Assembly (NCBI GenBank): GCA_963717115.1
Contig: CAVQVO010000017.1
Span: 186,001 to 250,000, forward strand
DNA: 64,000 bases
Reading direction: 5' to 3'
Origin: JBBQUN01 sp963717115
GTDB taxonomy: Bacteria > Actinomycetota > Acidimicrobiia > Acidimicrobiales > SZUA-35
The first letter of the stretch is position 1. Every line of letters begins with the position of its first letter. A program made the position numbers and the translations under genes. Shown one piece after another: positions 6,953 through 14,609 of the stretch. A model generated the notes under the pieces. That model did not search any database and was not told the origin of the DNA. It worked only from the letters and a program-made list of their open reading frames with translations.

Positions 6953-7210
6953 TCAGGGGAGGAGCGACCGAGCCGAGAGCGGGGCGAACGGCTCGAGCGA
7001 GAAGATCGCTTCCACCGGCAATCCGAAGAGATCCGAGACCCGGAGTGCCAGGTGCAGGCTCGGCGAGTACTCGCCGCGTTCGAGGTAGCCGACGGTCTGG
7101 TAGTGCACCCCGAGTTCCTCGGCCAGTTCCTGGCGCGACCAGCCGCGGTCGGTCCGAAGCATCTGGATGCGATTGTGAACGACCTCGTCCTGCTTCGGGC
7201 GGCCGGCCAT
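6953..7210 (-). CDS. XRE-family helix-turn-helix regulator
   Basis: An 85-residue protein consisting of an AGRPK N-terminus followed by a Cro/CI helix-turn-helix (MLRTDRGWSRQELAEELGVH, QTVGYLERGEYSPSLHLAL) and a short C-terminal segment ending at IFSLEPF. This is the standard compact XRE regulator. The ATG at 7210 shares its A with the TGA stop of the upstream membrane-protein gene, so the two are coupled. Small regulators of this type paired with a membrane protein usually repress their own operon; a palindrome over the -10 element upstream supports that here. Confidence 0.88.
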   Translation of the reverse strand: MAGRPKQDEVVHNRIQMLRTDRGWSRQELAEELGVHYQTVGYLERGEYSPSLHLALRVSDLFGLPVEAIFSLEPFAPLSARSLLP

Positions 7211-7656
7211 CACGATCCCCGTTCGGACCAGCCGACGACGCAGGATGGCAGGGCGATCATGAAGAAGAGCAGCGACCCGGCGACGGTTTGGGCGGTCACC
7301 GTCGAGATCTCCTCGACGTCGAAGACGTCCCAGAGGATCGAGGAGAGGACGAGCCCGCCGACGACCCCGCCCACCAACCGGTAGGACGCCAGGTATGCAC
7401 GATCGCGGACACCGATCTGGCGTTCGTCGAGCTGGTCGTCGGGAAGATCGGCCACCGTCTGCACCGCCCGTCGCAGCAGCACCCAGGCCACCACCATGGT
7501 CAGGACGGCGGGGGCCGTGAGGACGGGCCACCGTTGCAGGCTGCCAACGGCGTAGCCGAGCACGCCCAGGAGCACGGCCACGACCAGGCCTCGTCGGAGC
7601 AGGAGGCTCGGCGCCTCCGAGGGTCCATCGGCCAGATCCATCGTCTCGATCATCAC
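7210..7656 (-). CDS. Four-helix membrane protein paired with the XRE regulator
   Basis: A 148-residue integral membrane protein with four predicted transmembrane segments: GLVVAVLLGVLGYAVGSL, VLTAPAVLTMVVAWVLL, a segment around YRLVGGVVGGLVLSSIL and a last one around VAGSLLFFMIALPSCVV. The central loop carries LPDDQLDERQIGVRDRAYL, a pattern I recall from uncharacterised bacterial membrane proteins that occur next to XRE regulators. No enzymatic motif is visible. It is the first gene of the two-gene operon. Function is unknown. Confidence 0.75.
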   Translation of the reverse strand: MMIETMDLADGPSEAPSLLLRRGLVVAVLLGVLGYAVGSLQRWPVLTAPAVLTMVVAWVLLRRAVQTVADLPDDQLDERQIGVRDRAYLASYRLVGGVVGGLVLSSILWDVFDVEEISTVTAQTVAGSLLFFMIALPSCVVGWSERGS

Positions 7657-7677
7657 GCATACCCTTTCGATCAGAAG

Positions 7678-7691
7678 TAGTATTCATACTA
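7678..7691. promoter_or_regulatory. Inverted-repeat operator overlapping the -10 element
   Basis: TAGTAT-TC-ATACTA on the plus strand is a near-perfect 14-bp palindrome in an AT-rich patch of otherwise GC-rich DNA. It overlaps the -10 hexamer of the XRE operon promoter, the position expected for autorepression by the XRE protein. Confidence 0.6.
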
Positions 7692-7715
7692 TATCACGTT
7701 GTCTGACTACGTCAA
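7688..7715 (-). promoter_or_regulatory. Housekeeping-type promoter of the membrane protein/XRE operon
   Basis: On the minus strand TTGACG (7715-7710) and TATAGT (7693-7688) are separated by 16 bp, a close match to the sigma-70 consensus and the best one in the window. It lies about 30 bp before the ATG at 7656. Confidence 0.75.
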
Positions 7716-7757
7716 CTCGTTCGGGCCGAGAGCCTGTGCGCGGACGGAGCTCGACGG

Positions 7758-8618
7758 TCAGTCGGTCGGACGGACGAGGACCCGGCGGAGCACTCGCCGG
7801 GCATCGATGCCGCCGGTCACGACCCGGCGGTGCAGGACCATCCGATTGTCGTAGACGACCAGATCGCCGCGTCGCCAGTGATGGGTCCAGACGTTGTCGG
7901 CGTCGACGATGCGATCGTTGAGGAGGTCCACCAGCTCGATGGCGCGCTCCTCGTCCTCGCCCGAGGTCCTCCATGCATGATCGCCCAGGCGAACGAACCG
8001 GTCTCCGGTGTGCGAGTCGACCTGCACGATGCGGTGCCGGGGGCCGGGCGGAGCCACCGGATCGACGCTCGAGAAGACCGCATTGCGTGGCGCCAGTCCG
8101 GCCCGGACCAGGGCCAGCGAACGATCGGCGACCCGTTCGGTCAGCCGACGTCGCCGGTCGGGTTCTCGATGGTCGTGACGGATCCGACGCGAGACCTCGA
8201 TGTGGTGATGGGCGTCGAGACCGTCGAGTTCGCGGACCAGGGCCGGCTCCAGGGCTCGATAACCGATCGTGGTATCGGCGAACCGGGTCGGATCCGGGGT
8301 CCGGCCGGCTCGGACGCATGCCAGGAGGCTGATGACGTCGGGTTCGGTGCTCCACGACCGGTCGGCGTGCCACCGTTCGGTGAAGGACCCGGGCTCCCGT
8401 TCGACTCGCACGCCGGGTCGCCTCGATCCCGGCGGTGAGCCGGCGACGGCCTCGATGGTCCCCATGGCCGCCGCGAGCCGGAGTTGTGCCCGGCACGAGA
8501 GTGGAAGGTCCCGGATCAAGACCACTCGATGGCATCGGAGGGCCTCGATGATGTCGGCGGCGAGGTCCGGCCATCGTCGATGACTCGCTTCCAGCCGGAC
8601 CCCGAAACCGGGGTGCAA
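7758..8618 (-). CDS. TauD/TfdA-family Fe(II)/2-oxoglutarate dioxygenase
   Basis: A 286-residue protein with the TauD fold. The Fe-binding HxD is in ERWHADRSWS (about residues 84-86), the distal His in NRMVLHRR, and the 2-oxoglutarate-binding Arg in the terminal RRVLRRVLVRPTD. An LRCHRVVLIRDLPL segment near the N-terminus matches the family's opening strand. Substrates range from taurine and alkylsulfates to phenoxyacetates and carnitine precursors; nothing here fixes the substrate. The start is uncertain: TTG at 8618 begins the conserved region and avoids overlap with the divergent HD-GYP gene; no ATG or GTG suits better. Confidence 0.78.
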   Translation of the reverse strand: MHPGFGVRLEASHRRWPDLAADIIEALRCHRVVLIRDLPLSCRAQLRLAAAMGTIEAVAGSPPGSRRPGVRVEREPGSFTERWHADRSWSTEPDVISLLACVRAGRTPDPTRFADTTIGYRALEPALVRELDGLDAHHHIEVSRRIRHDHREPDRRRRLTERVADRSLALVRAGLAPRNAVFSSVDPVAPPGPRHRIVQVDSHTGDRFVRLGDHAWRTSGEDEERAIELVDLLNDRIVDADNVWTHHWRRGDLVVYDNRMVLHRRVVTGGIDARRVLRRVLVRPTD

Positions 8619-8732
8619 ACGGCGGACCGGTCGATCGGATTCGGGCTCGATCGACCCATGGTGGCACGGGATCGGGCGGCGCCGGGCGAATTGCCCATCA
8701 ACCCGAGCCTCGAAGCGACCGAGGGAAGAAGG

Positions 8733-10505
8733 ATGAGCGGGCCGACCCAGGGAGCAACCGAGAATGCGAAGGGCAGCTGGGCCGCCTCGCCCCGGCTCGC
8801 CCGACTCGTACGGATCGGGATCTTCCTCGCCCCGCTCATCTCGGCCTGGCTCATGATCCATCTGGTCGGATCGGTGCTGTACCAGCCGAGCGGGCGCGGC
8901 GGCCTGGCGCTCTGGCTGATCCAGGCGGCGGCGATCACCATCTCGACGGCGCTGCTCACCGAACGTTGGGTGTCGCGCTTCCTCCCGCTCGCGACGATCC
9001 TCGGCCTGTCGCTCACGTTCCCCGACCAGGCCCCCTCCCGGTTCGGCGTCGCACTCCGGGCAGGAACCGTCAAACAGCTCCAGGCCCGGATCGCCGAGAT
9101 GAACGATTCGGGTCTCGACGGCGACGAGGCCGTCGCTGCCCGGCAGGCCATCGAACTCGTCATGCTGCTCGGTCGCCACGAACGACTCACGCGGGGCCAC
9201 ACCGAACGGGTCCGGGCGTACACCGATCTCATCGGCGTGGAGATGGGGTTGAACGAACACGACCGATCGAAGCTCTCGTGGGCCGCGCTGCTGCACGACA
9301 TCGGCAAGCTCACCGTGCCGGCCGAGATCCTGAACAAGGACGGTCGTCCGACCGACGAGGAATGGGCCATCCTGCGCAACCACCCCGCCGCCGGCGAGGC
9401 CTACCTCGAGCCGCTCGCCGACTGGCTGGGCGACTGGCGATTCGCCACCTCCCAGCATCACGAGCGGTGGGACGGCAAGGGGTATCCCCGGGGTCTCGCC
9501 GGCGAGGAGATCTCGCTGGCCGGCCGGATCGTTGCCGCTGCCGACGCCTACGACGTCATCACCTCGAAGCGGTCCTACAAGGCGCCGATGTCGTCGGAGG
9601 CCGCCCGTCGCGAGCTGGTCGCCTGCGCCGGGTCCCAGTTCGACCCGGCCGTGGTTCGCGCCCTGCTCGCCGTTTCGATGGGCAAGCGCCGGAGCACCTC
9701 GATGCTGGCCTGGTTGATGCAGCTGCCGGGTGCGTCGAACGTCGTCGGCGGGGTCTCGGCCCTGCCAACGGCCGCCCTGGCTTCGGTCGTCGGCCTCGGC
9801 AGCGTGCTGTCGACCGCCCCGGTCCTGGATCCGGCCCCACCGTCGGAGTTGGCCTTCGTCTCGGAGATGGCGCTCGACCCCTCGCCGGTCGTCGGAGCCT
9901 CGACCTCGCCCGGTGCGGTCGATCTCGCGAACGCACTCGAGGTCGACGACGGGTCCGGCACCGACCTCGCGTCGACGGCGGTGGCGGACTCGAGCTCGGA
10001 GGGCCGATCGCCCTCGGGCCCGACCCCGACCACCGCTTCCCCGACCACCAGCGCTCCGACCATTCCAGGGGGTTCGGCACCCACGGTTCCCCTCCCGACC
10101 CTGACGCTGCCCAGTTTCGCAACGACGCTGCCGTCGCTCCCGATCCCGACCACGACGATCCCGACCACGACGGCTCCGACCACGACGGCTCCGACGACCA
10201 CGACGACCACGACGACGCCGGGTGTCGGCCCGACGGCGCTCGCCGATGTGGCCATCGCCGCCCTCGGGTCGTCGACGAACATCAACGTCCTGGCCAACGA
10301 CCTGCCCGGATCGTCGCCCCTCGACGTCGCCACGTTGCGGATCGTCAGCGGTCCGAGCCGGGGCAGCGCCGTCGTGAGCAACGGTCAGATCCGGTACACG
10401 GGTCCGAACCTCCTGATCGGTGTGACCTCACTGACCTACGAGATCTGCGACACCTCGGCCCGCTGTTCGCAGGCCACCGTGGTCATCACGATCCTCCTGG
10501 CCTGA
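8733..10505 (+). CDS. Membrane HD-GYP phosphodiesterase with Thr/Pro-rich linker and extracellular Ig/cadherin-like domain
   Basis: A 590-residue protein. Two hydrophobic segments (about 27-49 and 58-77, with more hydrophobic sequence to 95) precede an HD-GYP domain (about 140-320): LLHDIGK with His188-Asp189, then HHERWDGKGYPRGL with the GYP at 250-252. All metal ligands expected for c-di-GMP hydrolysis are present. A further hydrophobic stretch (about 337-362, VGGVSALPTAALASVVGLGS) is followed by a low-complexity Ser/Pro/Thr linker rich in PTTT repeats (about 420-500) and a C-terminal INVLANDLPGSSPLDVATL module typical of cadherin-like/VCBS-type tandem domains. The C-terminus is probably outside. 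The start ATG at 8733 has a GAGGGAAGAAGG site. Confidence 0.88.
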   Translation: MSGPTQGATENAKGSWAASPRLARLVRIGIFLAPLISAWLMIHLVGSVLYQPSGRGGLALWLIQAAAITISTALLTERWVSRFLPLATILGLSLTFPDQAPSRFGVALRAGTVKQLQARIAEMNDSGLDGDEAVAARQAIELVMLLGRHERLTRGHTERVRAYTDLIGVEMGLNEHDRSKLSWAALLHDIGKLTVPAEILNKDGRPTDEEWAILRNHPAAGEAYLEPLADWLGDWRFATSQHHERWDGKGYPRGLAGEEISLAGRIVAAADAYDVITSKRSYKAPMSSEAARRELVACAGSQFDPAVVRALLAVSMGKRRSTSMLAWLMQLPGASNVVGGVSALPTAALASVVGLGSVLSTAPVLDPAPPSELAFVSEMALDPSPVVGASTSPGAVDLANALEVDDGSGTDLASTAVADSSSEGRSPSGPTPTTASPTTSAPTIPGGSAPTVPLPTLTLPSFATTLPSLPIPTTTIPTTTAPTTTAPTTTTTTTTPGVGPTALADVAIAALGSSTNINVLANDLPGSSPLDVATLRIVSGPSRGSAVVSNGQIRYTGPNLLIGVTSLTYEICDTSARCSQATVVITILLA

Positions 10506-10553
10506 CGGCTCCCCGACGTCGCCGGTCGCGACCGGTCGCGTCGCCGAGCCTGG

Positions 10554-11402
10554 TCATCGGGCGGTGGTCGGGCCGGACCTGCACACCGACAGTTCGAGTC
10601 CTTCGATCGCCAAGCGCACGGGGCAATCGGCGATCGAGCGAGCTCGATCGAGCACGGCTCCGATGTCGGCGTCGGTTCGGCTCGGTGAATGGTGGAAGAG
10701 CACGAGTTCGCCGACGCCTGCCCGGTTGGCGAGCATGGCCACCTGGTCGACGGTCGAGTGGCCGTACTCGGTGGCCAGGTCCGACTCGGACTCGTCGAAC
10801 TGGGCGTCGTGAACGAGGACGTCCACCCGCTCGATCAAGGCGGTGACCGCTCCGGACGGGTTGCCGGTCCGCCCGGTCAACAGGTGGTCGGGTACGTAGG
10901 CCATCGATCCGAGGGCATCGGAAAGCCGATAGCCGTAGGTGCGGCCGCCCTTGTGGCGAACTCGGGTGGTGCACATCGACAACCCCTCGACGACTCGCGT
11001 TCCCTCGTCGAGCATCGAAAACGACCAATGTCCCTGGAGACCCTCGGGTCCGATCGGGAAGTGGGGTGGAGACATCGCTCTGGCCAGGAGTCCGGTTGCG
11101 GACCGGCCGTGTCCGGGAAGGAAGAGCTCGACCCGGGCGTCGGGACGATCGCCGGCGGCGAAGAACGGAAGCCCCTGAACGTGATCCCAGTGCAGATGAC
11201 TGAGAACGATCGTGCCTCGGAACGGTTCGTCCCCGCAGAGGGCAGTCACGTCCCGGATCCCGGTACCGGCGTCGAGGAGCAGTCGTGGCCGGCGTTCACC
11301 CTCGGGCCACACGGCGACACAGGAGGTGTTGCCGCCCACCCGAACGAACTGAGGTCCGGGCGTCGGGGTCGATCCCCGCACACCGCAGAATCGGATTCTC
11401 AA
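10554..11402 (-). CDS. Metallo-beta-lactamase-fold hydrolase
   Basis: A 282-residue MBL-fold protein. It opens with MRIRFCGVRGSTPTPGP, has GGNTSC, and the metal motif SHLHWDHVQGLPFF; further ligands are in the VHDAQFDESE and FHHSPSRTD regions. The N-terminus and the GGNTSCV motif are typical of a clade of MBL proteins related to RNase Z/PhnP-like phosphodiesterases, so a cyclic nucleotide or other phosphodiester substrate is conceivable. It overlaps the upstream cNMP-binding gene by 4 nt (ATGA), which means the two are translated together. That it acts on a cyclic nucleotide is inference from the neighbourhood. Confidence 0.85.
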   Translation of the reverse strand: MRIRFCGVRGSTPTPGPQFVRVGGNTSCVAVWPEGERRPRLLLDAGTGIRDVTALCGDEPFRGTIVLSHLHWDHVQGLPFFAAGDRPDARVELFLPGHGRSATGLLARAMSPPHFPIGPEGLQGHWSFSMLDEGTRVVEGLSMCTTRVRHKGGRTYGYRLSDALGSMAYVPDHLLTGRTGNPSGAVTALIERVDVLVHDAQFDESESDLATEYGHSTVDQVAMLANRAGVGELVLFHHSPSRTDADIGAVLDRARSIADCPVRLAIEGLELSVCRSGPTTAR

Positions 11403-12421
11403 CCGGTCGTCGAGTTGCCCGCCGGGTGCCGCTCGTCCTCCCGACGGTGGCCGGCGCTGAGCTCGGTGAGTGCCGCCGTCGAGAGCCGGTCGGCGGCGAC
11501 GGCGGCAACCTTGGCCGGCGTGATCGCCCGGAGGGTCGAGGTTCTCACCGCTCCCTCCAGGCCTGCCCGTTCGCCCAGGATCGCTCCTGGCCCGACTTCG
11601 GCAACGGACTCACCGTCGACCTCAACCCGTAAGACGCCATTCAGGAGCAGGAAGACCTCGTCGCCGGGTGCACCCTGTTCGGTGAGCGTGGCGCCCGGTT
11701 CCACGGTCCGGATGGCCGGTCGGCGATCCCCGTGCATGACCAGGCCGGCAAGGTCTCGTTCGAGCGCCGTCTCGACGGCGGTCACCAGCGCCGGCGATTC
11801 CTCGTCTCCCCACGGCGTTGCCGTGCCGAACGAGCGTCGCCACCATTGCTTGAAGTCGGTCAGTCCGGCCTTGGCACAGAGCACCCCCTCGGCGTCGTAG
11901 ATCCAGTGCCGCGGGAACGGGCTGGCCCCGATCAACTCGTAGTCCGATGTGCCGTCGGATCGAATCGTGAGTGCGAGGGTCGTCCAGACCGTCGGGGCCT
12001 CGAACTTGAGGAACGGGGCCCGACTCACGTGGCGGGGTGCAGGAAGTCCGGTATGGCCGCCCACGGTCTGCACGAAGCGTGCCGCTGCGGCATCGAGTTC
12101 GACCGGACGACGGATCTCGGGGAGAGATACCGCCGCAAAGACCACCGATCGGACCCCCAACGCCACCGTCGTCGATCCCATCACGATCCCACCCGAATAG
12201 CCCGCATCGACGATCTGCCCATCGTCGATCTCGACCCACGCCTCGAGACGGTTCGCGAATCGGAACCGATCGGCTGCTCGCAGCTCCTCGAGATCCTCGA
12301 TCCGATCGGGCGGCGGCTCGTCGTAGTGGACGAACCCCGACGCGAAGGCGGCGCGATTGACACCGCCGATCGCCTCCGAGGGAATCCAGCTGAGGCTGGT
12401 GACCGACGACGTCTGTCGCAT
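11399..12421 (-). CDS. Cyclic-nucleotide-binding-domain protein with an uncharacterised N-terminal domain
   Basis: A 340-residue protein. The C-terminal part (about 215-325) is a Crp-type cNMP-binding fold: EQGAPGDEVFLLLNGVLRVE followed by a phosphate-binding cassette GPGAILGERAGLEGAVRTST with the expected Gly-Glu and Arg-Thr/Ser. The N-terminal ~210 residues (opening SSVTSLSWIPSEAIGG) belong to no family I can name and contain no DNA-binding HTH, so this is not a Crp-like transcription factor. The ATG at 12421 has a GAAAGGAA site. It is coupled to the metallo-beta-lactamase gene and divergent from the response regulator-cyclase operon, suggesting it senses the cyclase product. Confidence 0.82.
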   Translation of the reverse strand: MRQTSSVTSLSWIPSEAIGGVNRAAFASGFVHYDEPPPDRIEDLEELRAADRFRFANRLEAWVEIDDGQIVDAGYSGGIVMGSTTVALGVRSVVFAAVSLPEIRRPVELDAAAARFVQTVGGHTGLPAPRHVSRAPFLKFEAPTVWTTLALTIRSDGTSDYELIGASPFPRHWIYDAEGVLCAKAGLTDFKQWWRRSFGTATPWGDEESPALVTAVETALERDLAGLVMHGDRRPAIRTVEPGATLTEQGAPGDEVFLLLNGVLRVEVDGESVAEVGPGAILGERAGLEGAVRTSTLRAITPAKVAAVAADRLSTAALTELSAGHRREDERHPAGNSTTG

Positions 12422-12582
12422 CAATCCGTTCCTTTCGTCAAAGACACCTCGTGATCCGAACCTAGGACCGGGCGCCGGTCGGTCCCAGGGCGCCACCCCG
12501 TGTCCCGAGGTGGTGCTGGCACCCCGGTGTCGGCGGTGGGGACCCCCTTGTGGTGCGTCGCGAAGGGGTGTGTGATGACGAG

Positions 12583-13917
12583 GTGACCACGGACGCCCGC
12601 ATCACCGTCTTCCTCGCCGACGACAACCTGCTCGTGCGGGAGGGGGTCCGCGCCCTCTTGGCGTTGGACCCCGGTGTCGAGGTGGTCGGCGTCGCTGCGA
12701 GCTACGACGAGCTCGTGACCGGGGCGTTCGAAACGCACCCGCAGGTGGTCGTCACCGACATCCGGATGCCTCCGAGCTTCCAAAGCGAGGGCATCGATGC
12801 GGCCAAGGAGGTCCGCAAACGCCACCCCGGGACCGGCGTCGTCATCCTCTCGCAGTTCGAGGATCCCGAGTATGCGATCGCTCTGCTCGGAGACGGCGCC
12901 GCCGGCTCCGCCTACCTGTTGAAGGATCGGGTGGCCGACGGTGGACGTCTGAGCCGGGCGATCCGCGAGGTCGCCACCGGTGGCTCGATGCTCGATCCCG
13001 AGATCGTCAGGGCCCTCGTGGCTCCGGTTCGTTCGACGGCCGACCTCTCCGACGCCGAGGAAGACCTCCTGCGACAGATCGGTGAGGGTCGACCGTTGAA
13101 GGCCATCGCGGCGGCTCGACAGACGACGAGCGAGGCGGTGAACGATGCCATCGAGTCGTTGTTCCTGAAGCTCGCCCACGACGCCAGCGCAGGCCGGGAG
13201 ACGGGACTTCGTCGACTCCGGCTCCTCCAGAAGGCGATCGCCGACCGGGAGGAGCAGGGGGAGTCGCTCAGTCGTCTCCTTCCCGGCGGTCTCGCCCAGC
13301 GACTGCGAACCGATCGCGTGGCGATCGAGCAGACCGAGCGTCCCGTCGTCACCGTGCTGATGTCGGACGTTCGCGGCTACTCCGGGATCGCCGAGCTGAC
13401 GGACCCATCCGCGCTGGCTGCACAGCTGAACGAACACCGACGGGAGATGAACGCCGCGATCCTGGGCGAGGAAGGGACGGTCATGCAGTACGTCGGCGAC
13501 GCCGTGATGGCGGTGTTCGGCGCACCGTTCCCCCAGAACGACCACGCCGATCGCGCCTTGCGGGCGGCCGGCGTCATGCATCAGAACCAGGCATGCCTCA
13601 ACCAGCGGTGGCAGGCCACCGACCTCGCCCCCTTCGGTCTCGGCATCGGCCTGTCGACGGGCGAGGTGGCCGCCGCCTTGTTGGGGAGTGACGAACGCCT
13701 GGAGTACACCGTCGTCGGCGACGTCGTGAACCTCGCCCAGCGGCTCCAGGACCTCGCCAGACCCGACGGAGTCACGGTGTTGTCGGAGGCCACCGTTTCG
13801 TCGCTCGGTTCGACCCCGGATCTCGCACAGCTCCCCGAACAGCTGGTCAAAGGGCGCACGACTCCGGTCACGGCGTTTCGCATCGTTCACGTTCCCCCAC
13901 TCGAGGAGGTCTCCTGA
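12583..13917 (+). CDS. NarL-type response regulator fused to a class III adenylate/guanylate cyclase
   Basis: About 444 residues. A receiver domain (about 5-125) has the acidic pair in FLADDN, the phospho-acceptor in VVTDIRMPP and the switch Lys in YLLKDR. It is followed by a region (about 150-195, LSDAEEDLLRQIGEGRPLKA) that aligns with the LuxR HTH of the NarL regulator at 19133-19810 but is degenerate. The class III cyclase domain (about 250-435) keeps metal Asp residues in MSDVRGYSG and VGDAVMAVFG and the NLAQRLQ transition-state Asn/Arg; the purine-selecting Lys is Gln (GTVMQYVGD) and its partner is Thr (EYTVVGD). The GTG at 12583 is preferred; GTG 12550 is possible. Its stop overlaps the ABC ATPase start (TGATG). 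Confidence 0.88.
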   Translation: MTTDARITVFLADDNLLVREGVRALLALDPGVEVVGVAASYDELVTGAFETHPQVVVTDIRMPPSFQSEGIDAAKEVRKRHPGTGVVILSQFEDPEYAIALLGDGAAGSAYLLKDRVADGGRLSRAIREVATGGSMLDPEIVRALVAPVRSTADLSDAEEDLLRQIGEGRPLKAIAAARQTTSEAVNDAIESLFLKLAHDASAGRETGLRRLRLLQKAIADREEQGESLSRLLPGGLAQRLRTDRVAIEQTERPVVTVLMSDVRGYSGIAELTDPSALAAQLNEHRREMNAAILGEEGTVMQYVGDAVMAVFGAPFPQNDHADRALRAAGVMHQNQACLNQRWQATDLAPFGLGIGLSTGEVAAALLGSDERLEYTVVGDVVNLAQRLQDLARPDGVTVLSEATVSSLGSTPDLAQLPEQLVKGRTTPVTAFRIVHVPPLEEVS

Positions 13918-14609
13918 TGATCGATCCGATCGTGACGATCCGCGGTGTCACCCGGACCTTCGAAGCCGAACGCGCCCCGATCCGAGCGTTGCGGGGGATC
14001 GATCTGGACATCGCTCCGTCCGAGTTCGTGGCGATCATGGGGCCGTCGGGTTGTGGCAAGTCGACCCTTCTCAACCTGATTGCCGGACTGGATCGACCCG
14101 ATGACGGGTCGATCGCGGTGGGCGGTGAGCTGATCACCGGTCGCGACGAGAACTGGCTCGCCCTCATGCGACGTCGGCAGATCGGTGTGGTGTTCCAGTT
14201 CTTCAACCTGATCGAGGGCATGACCACGCTCGAGAACGTCGTGATCGCCTCGATGATCTCGGGCTCGAAACGCCGGCAGGCCGAGAGCCACGCTCGCGAT
14301 CTGCTCGACCTGCTCGGGATCGGCGATCGGGCCAATCAGTTCCCCGACGTGTTGTCGGGCGGTCAGCGGCAACGGTTGGCCATCGCCCGCGCCCTGGCCA
14401 ACGAACCGCTCCTGGTGCTCGCCGACGAGCCGACCGGCGCGCTCGACAGCGACGGTGGGCACGAGGTCCTCGAACTGTTCCGACGGCTCCACGACGAGGG
14501 TCAGGCGATTCTCATGGTGACCCACAGCGATGAGGTCGCAGCCGGCGCCGACCGCACCATCACCATGATCGACGGGCGCATCGGTTCCCGATCGGCCCGG
14601 GCGGCGTGA
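13917..14609 (+). CDS. ABC transporter ATPase, MacB/LolD type
   Basis: A 230-residue ATPase with Walker A GPSGCGKST, Q-loop FQFFNLIEGMTTLENV, signature LSGGQRQRLAIARAL, Walker B LLVLADEPTGALD and switch His in VTHSDE. The LIxGMTxxENV and DEPTGALD patterns are characteristic of the MacB/LolD/FtsE group that works with FtsX-type permeases. It is coupled by TGATG overlaps to both the cyclase gene before and the permease gene after. Such pairs move lipoproteins or peptides, or relay mechanical force; with a histidine kinase in the same operon, a sensing or antimicrobial-peptide role is plausible. Confidence 0.92.
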   Translation: MIDPIVTIRGVTRTFEAERAPIRALRGIDLDIAPSEFVAIMGPSGCGKSTLLNLIAGLDRPDDGSIAVGGELITGRDENWLALMRRRQIGVVFQFFNLIEGMTTLENVVIASMISGSKRRQAESHARDLLDLLGIGDRANQFPDVLSGGQRQRLAIARALANEPLLVLADEPTGALDSDGGHEVLELFRRLHDEGQAILMVTHSDEVAAGADRTITMIDGRIGSRSARAA

